Assembly: GCA_007258455.2 (NCBI GenBank)
Contig: VDFB02321250.1
Span: forward strand, 62,001 to 126,000
Direction of reading: 5' to 3'
DNA: 64,000 nt
Origin: Sequoia sempervirens
Taxonomy: Eukaryota > Streptophyta > Pinopsida > Cupressales > Cupressaceae
Part shown: in pieces, positions 1 through 10,448 of the stretch
Position numbering within the stretch: the first letter of the stretch is position 1
How the letters are laid out: each line of letters begins with the position of its first letter
Program-made: the position numbers and the translations under genes
Notes under the pieces: model-generated
What the model was told of the DNA's origin: nothing
Seen by the model: the letters and a program-made list of their open reading frames with translations, nothing else
Database searches by the model: none

Positions 1-455
1 CCTTTAGCACCTATTAATAAGATGCAAGAGTGTATAATAACTGCGACCTCACAATATTCAACACCTCTTAGAAGAATTCGCACTGCTCTTTGAAGAATTC
101 GCACTTGTATAAATGAATAATCAAACTTGCTTGATGATGAACAATGAGAGAGAGATGTCTTATATATACAATGTGAAGGGACGCCACCCTTAACATGATA
201 CAAGTCGGCCAACCAAAAAATATATCTCCTTTTAATTAATCGCGCCAATGAAGGAAGTCGGCCAGAATACAATAATGTAAATAATAAATACAAATCATAA
301 GGAAGGTCGGCCTCAAGTGAAATTATAACGTTGCCAAGAGAAGCGCCCACTTTAAATAAATGACTCATATAAATAAATAGCTGATAGGCTACATTTATTT
401 ATGTCTTCACTCGTGGCTGGAAGGATGAACCCGAAGCTGCTCAATAACATTAACA
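1..455 (-). repeat. Copia A 3' LTR (partial)
   Basis: Ends at 455 with ..TTAACA, the complement of the TGTTAA LTR start, directly beside the polypurine tract. The text from about 60 to 455 parallels the 5' LTR at 4900-5333: repeated AATTCGCACT words, a TATATATACA TATA-like segment near 160-172, GTCGGCC words, and the shared phrase AGGCTACATTTAT. The outer end lies left of the window. Confidence 0.85.
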
Positions 456-466
456 CTCCCTCTCAG
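456..466 (-). other. Copia A polypurine tract
   Basis: On the minus strand this reads CTGAGAGGGAG, immediately followed by the 3' LTR start TGTTAATG. Position and purine content fit the plus-strand priming site of an LTR retrotransposon. Confidence 0.7.
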
Positions 467-498
467 CTAGGGAGAGAACTTCCAGCTGCTCAAGACAA

Positions 499-783
499 AT
501 CATCTCAACATGATGCTCATCACATTGGCTACAACCAGATGTGAAAAGAAGAATATCACCTCAACGTGATATTAGATATCGCCTCAATACGATATCAACC
601 ATAATGGCAACAACCACACTATGGTGTGTACAAGTGTTCATCACTTGCGTGATGTTGTCACCTCAATGTGACATTCACAAGTACAAGATATGTCATGGAG
701 TCTCACACATGACATCCACCATGACTCAAGCTCAGAGGGTGGAAACAAGGGCTTACACCTCAAATTCCTCCGTCTCAGAGGAA
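499..783. repeat. Array of short adjacent hairpins in Copia A
   Basis: Consecutive inverted repeats, stems given as left/right: 499-503/510-514; 521-528/535-543 (one bulge); 552-559/566-573 (8 bp perfect); 575-581/590-596; 615-619/624-628; 639-644/649-654; 656-661/668-673; 690-697/708-715 (8 bp perfect); 715-720/738-743; 765-770/778-783. Several loops are almost identical (CTCAAC, CTCAAC, CCTCAATA, CTCAAT) while the stems differ and still pair, for example ATCAT/ATGAT against TGTCAC/GTGACA. The array lies between the RNase H remnant and the PPT, so it would be in the element's RNA. No function is known to me. Confidence 0.75.
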
Positions 784-941
784 ATGCATTAACAAGGACT
801 TGCACCTCAAATTCTTCCGTCTCAGAGGAAAATGTATTAACAAGGACTTGCACCTCAAATTCTTTCTTTTCGCCTCAAGAAAATGTATTAACAAGGGCTT
901 CAGACCTCAAATTCTTCCGCCTCTGCAAGAAAATGCATTTT
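745..941. repeat. Four tandem repeats of 47-51 bp in Copia A
   Basis: Four direct repeats starting near 745, 792, 840 and 891. Each opens with ACAAGG(A/G)CTT, carries ACCTCAAATTC and ends with an AATGNATT word. The second and third are most alike. Each holds a CTC/GAG-type stem or its decayed version, so the unit probably derives from the same hairpin family as the array to its left. Confidence 0.8.
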
Positions 942-1002
942 CAACAAGGCTTCACCGGGACACCAGACCCTTACTCAGCCAAGGTTGGATTTTCCACCAT
1001 AC

Positions 1003-2130
1003 CAAGCTTATCTCTAAGTACTAAACTTTATCCTCAAGCGAGAGGCTTGTGAGAATATCCGCCTGCTCATCAAGCAAGCAATGTAATTTCAATCAGATAG
1101 CCTCCTTAGTACCATATCTCCTGATATAGTGGTACTTGATTCCCAACATGCTTGGTTACACATGAAACATGATTGACAGTAAAGCTTCACACAACTCTCA
1201 TTATCACAATGAATGATAGTAGGCTCCACCCATTGTCCCAACAATCCTCAAGAAGGAGAGCTTACGGGCCAAACCGCTTCTCGAAGGCTATTAAGGCTAA
1301 GCTGTACGTAATTTCCCCATCGTATTCAATGCTACGATGATCAGCTTCCCATCGCACTGTGAAATCATAGCGTAACCCAAATCGGGCAACAACCGTGAGG
1401 TGCTCTTCCATCCGTGACAATAACCCGCCCAATCAAAATTAGTGGAACCATGTAACTCCAAGTCTCAGATCCGGCGTATACCTCAACCTATATCCAACTG
1501 CGCTACACAAGTATCTCGTGATATGTTTATTGCAACAAGATGTATCCGCCCCTGACACAATATAACCGCTAAGTGCACTCAACGAGATAGCAAATATCGT
1601 CTAGTGTTAACTAGATACATCAAGGGATCCAATCAGTCAGTCTCTAATAAATGTAGGATCCACTAAATTTGAACTAGCTACAGCCTCCTTCAATTTATGA
1701 AAATTGGTTTCCATAGGTGTAGACATGGATTTGAAATCCATCATGCCAAATCTCTTAAGTATATCAATGGTGTACTTCCCTTGACTATAAAACTTTAATG
1801 CATCACCATTGATTACCTTGAAGTAGAGATTTGAATCAGCATCATTCTTCAAGAAGCCCAAGCTTGATAGGTACCGATCAATCCTTTCGCACCATGCACG
1901 AGGAGCCTACTTAAGACCATTCAATGCCTTCTTCAATTTGCAAACATGAGACTCCTCCCATGTACCTCGAAATAGTGAGCAACAGGAGCAAATGTTTCTT
2001 CATAATCAACTCCCTCTTTCTGTGAAAACCCATGAGCTATGAATCTTGCCTTGTACTTCTCAATGCTCTCATCTGCATCTTTAAGTACTTGCATCAATCT
2101 TCTGACCTCATCGTCTAAGATTGCTTGCAA
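1003..2130 (-). pseudogene. Copia A polyprotein remnant: RT and RNase H
   Basis: Minus-strand remains of a copia pol in the expected order. 2130-1933 gives the RT N-terminus (KYKARFIAHGFSQKEGVDYE, then ETFAPVA). 1861-1637 gives the RT C-terminus (YTIDILKRFGMMDFKSMSTP). About 1680-1300 gives a decayed stretch ending in a KSTS word typical of copia RNase H. 1180-1020 gives the RNase H tail (LLDEQADILT). The segment with the YVDD active site is deleted between the two RT pieces, and frameshifts and stops are frequent. The reading frame is therefore dead. Assignment to the copia superfamily rests on these motifs and on the iMet-type PBS. Confidence 0.8.
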
Positions 2131-4668
2131 TGCTTGGCCTTAGAGAAATGAATTCCAGCATATACTTTTGTAGAGATATAGGGCTGTCCTCTTAGAACAC
2201 TCTATTCCTGCAACACTGCAACCTTCACTTCTTCTCAGTGAGTCACTGAACTCCCTCTTGATCCCTGCTTCAGAGATTGCAAAGAAGACTTCTGGAAGTG
2301 AACTCCCTTTAGCCACCAACTCAGTCTCATGGCTGCAAGTTGTGACTTCACGCTTGATCATTTCTTTGGTCGGCACGACTTCCTTACAAGATGCCTCAAG
2401 CTTTTCATCACTAAGCAATCTCTCATCACTTTCTTGCTCCTGGAGCTATCCTGAAAGCAATAGAGAGAGATTACAACAATTCACAACTATCCAAAGAAAT
2501 ATCAAGGCTAGAATCATACAAGGTTTACTATTCCAAGTTATAGCAAGAATACAGAATAATTTATGAACAATATTAAATCATGAATAAATAAATAAATCAA
2601 CCTGAAAGAGAAATATATCAAAAGATCAAACTGAAGGGATAAAGAACTTATCTTTATTGAATTTTGATATAACTCTTTCTTCCGTCTTTTGCTCCTCTCG
2701 AGAGTGCTAAGCTCAGCACAATCAAAAGACAATCTGAACAACTACAGATTTCTTGAATGCATTATGCAGTTAGCATGTAGAACCAACTCTCTCCAAGAGT
2801 TCAAGGCTCTATCCTAGTGCATGCATTAGAGAATGGTATCGATGTGACCAACTAATCACCATCGAAATTTCAATTCTCCTTTTATTTCAGAAATCTTCAT
2901 GAAATAAATTGCAATAAATGAAATCTTCAAAGGATCTTATGCTAGGAACACAATCCAAGAGAAACCACTATCTCTCTTTACTAATTACAAGATCCAACTA
3001 AATGATATAACTCAGCAAACAAAGAATACTTATCTCTAAATATTCTGATGGATGCAGTTAATGATCACAGTAAGATACACTGCTCTTGTGCTCAGATTTT
3101 TCCACAACCTTCATGGTTTGAACACAGGCCCCTGGCAAGGTTAATTTGAACATGGCCTATGACCGTTTACGGTGCACTTCATTTCCAGCTGCAATCCACC
3201 AGATTATGCAACATGCTTACTAGCATCACCCAGAGTGTTAGAGATAAATAAGGTCATCACTTATAACCTTTATCAGATCTACACAGGCTTAGCAGACTGA
3301 GTTTCACACAAAAATAAAATAAAAATATAAACAACAACAAAGAAGGAAAATACTTATCTCTTGATTGATTTGGTTGCAGCCATTTTGCAACTTGACCTCA
3401 TCCTCTATAACAGTCCCGATATCAAGTTATTATATCAACAGGATATAAAGAGGCCAATAAGGACAGTGTCAGGAATAGAGCCAATATTATTAGAAATCTC
3501 CCGCAATGACATAAAGAAATGTCATCAATACACCTCCTCTAAACCCTATCAAAGAGAAGCTTTGCTATAGATGATCGCAGACTCTTAGCATGGCACTTCA
3601 CAATATATATGCGCAATAAACACATGCTCGACACGGTATGAGCCAAGTCCTTGACTATGGCGAATGTGAGTTGATTTTGTAGGCCCAAGTTCAGAAAAAC
3701 TCGAGCCACACAACAATTCTCAGATTCATATTTGATAGAATCAGTCATTGGCAGAGATTGAAGGACTCGGTTTGATCGCTAAAAATAATCGACCCTCCTG
3801 AAGCCGTCTGAACTTATGTTTGTAGCTCCCGAAAGATTACTTTGTGAAGAGGCCTAATGATTTATTTCCGGTTGAGGGGTCCGCAACTAACATGACTTCC
3901 TTTATCGATATTGACTCCTTTGAAAAGAAATACGATAGTCTAGAATAAGAATGGCACGATTTCCTTATCTCCATTTATGTTCATGTATTCGCATCTCCTT
4001 TGGACTGAATACAGGACGTGGATTAAGGATTGACGGCAATGTCCTTCAGGTTGTATGAAATCTCCTCACAGCTCCACTTCAACACTCTTGATTAAAACAC
4101 GATTCCTTTATGTGAGTTGGTTGGCTCTTAATGAAGAAATCGTGACTTTCCTTTAGCTTTACAGTTCGATGAAGAAATATCACCCGTTATGACATCTATC
4201 CCATGAGCTTGCGATTCATTCCAAATCAGATGTATCTTGCGACCTCCTACTGATTCAAATTCCACCAAATATTAAAAGAAACACTAGATAAGATGGTGCA
4301 ATAAGGATTCATCAGCTGGTGATGCGAATTGAATATGATTCCCGTGAATTCTTTCAATCCCGACCACCCAGCTTATAGCAGAATACAGAAGATCTTCCAA
4401 GCGACCAACATATATTCTTCCACAGTTGATGAATAATATCGACCATCATATTTTCTTCTAGGCACGATAATGTTGTGTTCTAAAAAACGCACAATACCTT
4501 ATAATATAACACCCGAGTCTTTTCTTGCCGCCACATACAGATATCATATAGTTATGTCTCTTCTGACTTTATCCAGCCATCAATGGAATGGCATGTAAAC
4601 AAATGGATTTTTCTTGTTTCAAGTGCCTCTACAACCTGAGCTTGACAAATCTGATCGGATTTCCCCTT
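2131..4668. other. Copia A interior with no recognised retroelement domain
   Basis: About 2.5 kb between the PBS and the RT remnant in which I find no gag, zinc knuckle, protease or integrase. On the minus strand an open stretch of about 100 codons (about 2440 to 2140) contains HETELVAKGSSLPEV and is preceded by polypyrimidine-AG sequence resembling a 3' splice site. A second open stretch (2741-2538) also follows a pyrimidine-AG word. The composition is less A/T-skewed than the neighbouring simple sequence. It may be captured host sequence, or an internal part of an unfamiliar non-autonomous family. I do not recognise the encoded peptides. Confidence 0.5.
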
Positions 4669-4686
4669 GAACCCGCTCTGATACCA
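4669..4686 (-). other. Copia A primer-binding site
   Basis: The minus strand reads TGGTATCAGAGCGGGTTC immediately after the 5' LTR end. TGGTATCAGAGC is the classic plant copia primer-binding site, complementary to the 3' end of initiator methionine tRNA. It fixes the orientation and inner LTR boundary. Confidence 0.9.
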
Positions 4687-5333
4687 TGTTAAATTTATAT
4701 GATCAGATTTAATGCACAGAAAATTAATTCAAATCAGACAAAATAACACAGCAGATACCCTGGGAAAACCCTCCTCTTGAGGGAGAAAAACCCAGCAACA
4801 AAGATCTCTCTTATATTTATAAACAGTGGCAACAATTCTCTTTACAATGAGGCCTAACACAAGGCCAAAATTCTGTACCTATACCAGATACAAAAACAGA
4901 TAATGATCTGCACTTCTGACAAGATAAATCTGCCCTTCAAAGATATTCGCAACTTGCCCTTGATAAGATTCGCACTCAGCTCTTGAAGAAATTCGCACTC
5001 AGCACTTGATATAATTCGTACTCAGCACTTGAAGAAATTCGCACTTGACTTGAATGGAATGAATCGAACTTGCTTCAATGAATGAATGAAAGAGTGAAAC
5101 CTTGTATATATACAAATGAGAGAGGTCGTACCTCTTCATCTACAAGGTCGGCCAAGATACAATATAATTTCAATAAATATAATTTACAATGAAAGTCGGC
5201 CCAGAATAAGAATTATATTATTGCCAAGAGATGCATACTTTAATAATCATATAAATAAATAGCCAATAGGCTACATTTATTATTTCTTCACTGTGGCTGG
5301 AAGGACGAGCCTGAAGCTGCTATATCATTAACA
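4687..5333 (-). repeat. Copia A 5' LTR
   Basis: A 647-bp LTR bounded by TGTTAA at 4687 and TTAACA at 5333. It holds a nested fold-back at 4760-4795 (CTGGG/CCCAG outside, CCCTC/GAGGG inside), repeated AATTCGCACT words at about 4970-5045, and a TATATATACA segment near 5105-5115 that could be the TATA box for minus-strand transcription. The same fold-back occurs in the solo LTR at 6348-7068, so the two belong to one family. Confidence 0.85.
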
Positions 5334-5936
5334 GCATTGAGAGATGGCTATAAAGGAAACTACAACTTCCATTGTTGCATTAAATATTTTGAATATTTAC
5401 TTGGGGATTTGCAGAAAACAAATATTTAAAAGTTTTTATTGGAATCATAATTACCAGACTTGGACTTGGCAGTCTGATCATGGATTTGGAGCTAGTCTCA
5501 ACACACGATTCAGCAAACTGAACAAACCATCAAATATAGAGATTCCAGAGTTGGATGGACAAAGATATAGATCCAACCAATTTTCAGGCCTCCCTGATAT
5601 GGATATGGCAATCATAAAACACACACATACACACCATAGTTGCCAAGAGACTTGTATCTTGACCGTTGGTACTTGCCCCTCCCTTGGAGGAAGCGTGTTT
5701 TGTCTTGGAGATCCCTACGGGAATATCTCTAGGCATTAGAAGACTTCGTATGAAGTTTCTTTTTCTCTATATGTCTTCTAGAAGCATCCCTTGAAAATTG
5801 GGAAACTTGCTATGGAGGTTTCCGACATATATTATATAAATTACATTCGGTTTTCCTAAAGTGCTGATATGTGGTTGACAAAAAGCTAAAAGAGCTAAGG
5901 AAATACTATAATATACTTGTAATTTACTAATTTTTT
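5334..5936. other. Unassigned spacer between Copia A and hAT1
   Basis: About 600 bp with one incidental open frame (5344-5739). It begins MAIKETTTSIVAL and shows no domain I recognise. I see no convincing gene. It is probably older repeat sequence. Confidence 0.4.
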
Positions 5937-6347
5937 CAGTGTTCCATGGGGATGCATTCCCCCCAATCCCCATGTTTTAGGGACTGGGACGTCTTCGGGA
6001 CGTGGGATGGCTTAGGGACGTCCCCCTAGTGCACCTCCACCATTGCCGGTTTGTCGGGGACAGTTGGGAAACATTGGGGATGTCGGGACATCCAAGTATC
6101 TCTCGGACTTGGGCGTGGTAAGAGTTTTTTTAAATTTTTTTTTTGTTTTGTTGATTTTTCGTGCCAAGAGACGAGCCCTAATGGCAAGTGGCCCCCCTCC
6201 ATGCCCTCTAACCTTTACAAAACACTCAAAGATTCTCACTTTTTCCTCACATTTGGTTTTCTATGTTTTTCAACAGCTAGGTGAAGAAGTGAGAAAATAG
6301 TGATTGAAGGAGTGAAGGAGTGATTCAAGTGCAAGAGGGGTGAGAAG

Positions 6348-7068
6348 TGTTAGTATATAGTGATCAGATATAAAATCAGAAATTTAATGCCAATCAGACA
6401 ATAACACAGCAGATACCCTGGGAAAACCCTCCACTTGAGGGAGAAAAACCCAGCAAAAATCTTCTTTATATATATTCAACAATCAGCAATGAAGCTTTAC
6501 AAGGAATGGCTTTCACAAAGCCTGATATAATCAGATCGCTCTCCTTAGATAATTGATCTGCTCTTTTGCAATTACAATAATGATCTTCTGACTATTTGAT
6601 CTGCTCATGACCTTTAATCTCCTCTTGATGGAATGCAATTTGCACTTGATAAGGACTCCTCTGCCTGCGAATTTGTCTTGCTCTTGAATAAACTCTATCT
6701 GCTCTTTCTAAGTCTGCTCTAACTTGCAAATATGCTTGTGCTAGAATGATACGAATGGGAGGAGAATGATCTTGTATATATACAAGAGAGAGGCACCTTA
6801 TTACAAGAGGTCGGCCTTCAATTATAATATAATTTCCTTTCATAAATATCAGGTCGGCCTTGTATGTAATAAATACAATGTTATTTACATAGAATCAAGA
6901 GTCGTCTCCTTAGCAAGTCGGCCACAATGAATATTTTATTTCACAAATAAAATCGCATAAGTATAAGATTGCCTTGCAATTTAAATAGCTGAATAGGCTA
7001 TATTTAAATTGCACTTCACAAATTGTGCAGGGTTGGAAGTATAATCCAAACGCTGCAAAACATCAACA
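6348..7068 (-). mobile_element. Solo LTR of the Copia A family, nested in hAT1
   Basis: Starts TGTTAG at 6348, ends CATCAACA at 7068, and is flanked by a perfect 5-bp duplication AGAAG (6343-6347 and 7069-7073). It carries the Copia A LTR signature, including the fold-back CTGGG (6419-6423)/CCCAG (6449-6453) with CCCTC/GAGGG inside, a TATATATACA segment near 6774-6784, and GGTCGGCC words. It has no internal region, so it is what remains after LTR-LTR recombination. It must be younger than hAT1. Confidence 0.92.
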
Positions 7069-7132
7069 AGAAGGAGCAAGAAGAAGAAGAGGAGGATTCT
7101 ACAGCATCTTGGAGGGATTTTTCAAGCACAAG

Positions 7133-7446
7133 GTAGGTTTTTATGACTGTTTTTTGAAGTTTTTTTCATTTTTTCATTTTTTTGTTTTTTCTAAGTTTCA
7201 TTTTCAAAACCTAATATGATGTTGAATCTTGATGAGAAAATGAAAAATGAACAATGAACATTTAAATGAATCTATGAATATGCATTGCTTTTGGCTGCAA
7301 ATGCATATTCATAGATTCATTTCAATGTTCATTGTTCATTTTTTATTTTCTCATCAAGATTCAACATCAAATTTTAAATTTTATTTTCAAATTTGTTAAA
7401 TTAGGTTGAAACTAGGCTCTTATAGAATTTATATTGTTTATTGCAG
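7133..7446 (+). other. Probable 5' intron of the hAT1 transposase gene
   Basis: A donor-like CAAG|GTAGGT at 7129-7138 and an acceptor-like TTTATTGCAG|T ending at 7446 bracket an A/T-rich, T-rich stretch. The transposase start codon follows eight bases downstream at 7454. The interval contains the long hairpin at 7218-7368. Splicing is inferred from the site sequences only. Confidence 0.55.
7218..7368. repeat. Long near-perfect hairpin (69-bp arms) in hAT1
   Basis: The left arm 7218-7286 and right arm 7300-7368 are reverse complements with only two mismatches by eye, separated by a 13-base loop that can itself pair GC/GC. The fold lies in the presumed 5' intron of the transposase gene. Transcription in either direction would give a long dsRNA stem, of the kind processed to small RNAs. 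Confidence 0.92.
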
Positions 7447-7453
7447 TGTCACA

Positions 7454-9742
7454 ATGAGCTTTCATGACATGAGTGAGGATGAGGTAGAGGTTCATACTCA
7501 TAGTGAACCTGAATCTAAATATGAACTTGAGGCTAAGGGGGGTGACCATGGGGCTGAGCCTGAAGCCCAAACTAGTTCCATGGCAAGTGCAGGTAGTAGA
7601 ATAGAGTGCCCATTTGCATTACTGGCAGAGTATTTTAGGGGGTCCTTTTGATCATAAGTCTTCTCTCAAACAGTTTGCAACAAAATTACCAGGCAGGTTA
7701 GGGACATTTGGTGGCACAAGGAAATGGAAGTGCCACTTCGGTGATCTAGAATGGTATGGCAGCATTACTAGAGTTAATGCACACCTTTTTATTTGAGGAA
7801 AAGGTGTGGAGACATGTTCTTTTTTGTCACAATCGGCAAATGTCAAGTGCAGAGCTAAGATAAATAAGCTATGGGGTGTTCCTGATGGTAATACAGCTAC
7901 ACCTATGTCTACTGCTTTGTCTCGTAGGGCACATGTTCAACAAAGCCAACCAAAAAATTCTAGTCATACTTTGCAGACAAGAGTAGGTATGATGCTAGGT
8001 TCTTCTAGTGCCCATGTAGGAGAGGGTTAGGGGAAATGCAAATTGTAAACTCAAAATAACCACATAGCTGATTTGTTCAATGTGCAATTGAAGGATGAGA
8101 TAGATGATGCCATTGGCAAGTTCTTCTTTGCCGATGACATCCCATTTCATGTAGCTCGATCTCCTTATTATAGTGAGATGATGTCAATGGTAGCAAGGGG
8201 AGGACCATCATATGTGCCACTAGGTGAGACAAAATTGAGAACCATGATCTTGGATAAGAACTATTCGATGATCAATGTGTTGATGGAGAAAATGAAGGAA
8301 TATTGGGTGAAGACTAGATGCAATATAGTCATGGATGGGTGGACGAACACTAGCCATCGTCTACTCATCAATATCATGGTTACATGTACATAGGGCCCAT
8401 ACTTTCTTAAGGTAGTTGATTGTACAGGGTATCACAAAGATGTTGATTTTTCAGTTTCAGGTCCCCAAGGAGGCTATTGAGGAGGTTGGGCCACAAAATG
8501 TGGTCCAAGTAGTGATAGATGCAACACATGTGTGCAAAGCTGCGGGAAAACTTGCTGAGGTAGCTTACAGACATATTTGGTGGACTCCATGTTGTGTGCA
8601 TGCCATGAGCAATGCACTCAAGGACATGGGGAAGATTGAGTGGACCAAAGTAGTAGTCAATGATACTAGAGATGTGCAAATGTTTATTTGCAATCACCAC
8701 ACTTAACATGCACTCTTCAGGAGCTTCTCTAAGGAGTTCTTGAAACCTACTGAGACCAAATATGCATCCTATTTCATTCTCTTGGAGAGAATGATTGTGT
8801 TGCAAGAGTCATTGCAACTCATGGTTATGATAACAAATTGGAATCGGTGGGTTGTCCAAGACAAAGTAGGGGAGGAGGGTGAAGGATATAGTGAAGAGTG
8901 ATGTGTTTTGGAGTGATGCAAAATATATAGTCTCCATCATTGCTCTAGTTTTCCAGGTCATTAGATATGGGGATGTGGATGCACCTAACCTTGGAGAGGT
9001 GTATGAGTGCATTGATTCTATGCTTGACTAGATGAGGGCTGCCATGCAAGAGAAGGACCCCACATTAGCATTCTACAATGAGCACATTCAGCCAATCATT
9101 CATTGGAGATGGGAGGAGCTCAACACTCCCTTACGCATGGCTGCCTATGCATCGAATCCTAAGTGATACAAGACTAGGCCTTGTAGAGTTACACCGATGC
9201 AGGATGCTGAGGTGAAGGCAGGGTTCTTCAAGGCTTTTGAGAAGATGTATGATCCTATAGATGCCAACACGATTCACATTGAGTGGACCAAATTTGCCAC
9301 TCTTAGTGGTTATTTTGATGCGGCCAAGATGGATATGGCAACTATGGCACAAGAGAACCCAATTTTGTGGTGGACTTGCCATGAATCAAGATCTTTGACT
9401 ACCACTCTAGCCATTCGATTGCTATTTCAAGTTTCTAGTTCTTTAGTTGCTGAGAGGAACTAGTCTACCTATAGCTTCATCCACTCTCTTAAGAGGAATA
9501 GACTTACCTCAAGGAGAGTAGAGAAGCTTGTGGTTGTACATAGTGCTTTGTGTCTTATTGACCACAAAACACTTGTGTACAAAGAGAGTCAAGCAGCACG
9601 ATGGGATGTAGAGCTAGAGGAGCCAACATAGATTGATGAGGATGTTACAACTTTAGATGCAAGGCTGGTTGGTATTACTTTGGCGGAGCTTGGTCACGAG
9701 GAGTACAATAGTTCCAGCGATGAGGAGTTTGGGGATGATTAG
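7454..9742 (+). pseudogene. hAT transposase (BED / DUF659 / hAT C-terminal dimerisation), broken
   Basis: Encoded the enzyme that excises and inserts the element by binding its terminal repeats. The start ATG at 7454 follows the predicted acceptor. An acidic N-terminus (MSFHDMSEDEVEVHTHSEPE) is followed after a frameshift near 7620 by a BED-type finger: KWKCHFG, ITRVNAHLF, then GKGVETC near 7803. The second Cys ligand is replaced by Gly. DUF659 spans about 8073-8450 (YWVKTRCNIVMDGWTNT near 8300-8350). The hAT word TPCCVHAMSNALKDM lies near 8586-8630, and the C-terminal region at about 9355-9640 contains ILWWTCHES and RRVEKLVVVHSAL. The acidic tail ends EEFGDD with TAG at 9740. There are several stops and frameshifts, for example at 7796, 8030, 8391, 8704 and 9461. 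It is dead, but the family is clear. Confidence 0.88.
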
Positions 9743-10137
9743 AGGCCTCCCTTAACTACATTTTGACATTTTGTACTTATTTTGATATCATGCTACTCAT
9801 TGTAATCATCTTTATGATATTTTCAATATAATAGAAATCTCCAATTTAACATTTTCATTTGTCAAATTTTATTTAATATTCAAGTATTTAAAATTTTAGT
9901 ATTTACTATTTAGTATTTGCAATTGTGCTATTTTACTAATTTGCCAAAGTTTCATTTGAAATGTAATTCTTATACATCTTTTTATAACTAGTTTTACAAG
10001 TACTATATGTATATCGATGCTGCCCCGTGCCGTCGTCCCCCTGTTGTCCACCGTCGTCCCTAAACTTAGGCCCTTGGTCCCCCCGTCCCTGAAACTTGTC
10101 CTTGTGTCGCCTCGTCAAGAAACTCTATGGAACATTG

Positions 10138-10448
10138 TTTATTTTGCTTTAAAATTTTAAGTGTTTTGTAGTTTTTCTTTCAAGTTCCAAAGAGGTTGAA
10201 ACAATTAAGGCTTATGATGTGTGTGTGCATTGAAGTTATATTGAATATAGTCATTTTTGAGGACCGTCATCCCATGCTTTTAAAATAACGACATTCTTCC
10301 TTCTAGTCTCTGCTTACCATGTCTAAGTGATTATTGTTTAGAATAATTTTTTATATCATCATGATGATTTTCAAATATCAATACAATTAATTTTTGCTTT
10401 AGTTGACCTTGATTACAATACTATAATTTTTTAAGATGTTAATTTTCA
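10138..10448. other. Spacer between hAT1 and the LINE J tail
   Basis: About 310 bp of A/T-rich sequence with no open frame of note and no recognised repeat boundary. Confidence 0.4.

Larger units (their letters stand above)
1..5333 (-). mobile_element. Copia A: Ty1/copia LTR retrotransposon, 3' LTR cut by window edge
   Basis: A minus-strand LTR retrotransposon. Read on the minus strand it runs 5' LTR (5333-4687), primer-binding site (4686-4669), interior, polypurine tract (466-456) and 3' LTR (455 to beyond base 1). The two LTRs share their outer start (TGTTAATG.. reading inward) and the same downstream wording, so they are copies of one another. Only RT and RNase H remnants are recognised in the interior. 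No gag, protease or integrase is visible in about 2.5 kb next to the PBS. Stops and frameshifts make it non-autonomous. The left target duplication lies outside the window, so the insertion site cannot be confirmed. Confidence 0.85.
5937..10137 (+). mobile_element. hAT1: hAT-superfamily DNA transposon with nested solo LTR
   Basis: A 4.2-kb element with terminal inverted repeats CAGTGTTCCATGG (5937) and CTATGGAACATTG (ending 10137), 11 of 13 positions matching as complements. Both subterminal regions (about 5945-6110 and 10020-10115) are loaded with GTCCC/GGGAC words, as is common for hAT transposase-binding ends. Between them lies a transposase pseudogene with BED, DUF659 and C-terminal dimerisation regions. 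The flanking 8-mers (5929-5936 and 10138-10145) are A/T-rich but match poorly, so the target duplication is not proven. A 721-bp solo LTR interrupts the 5' part. Confidence 0.85.

Noticed and set aside
690..1052. 120-codon open frame on the plus strand
   Set aside because: It translates the hairpin and tandem repeat array antisense to Copia A; its apparent peptide repeats come from the DNA repeats.
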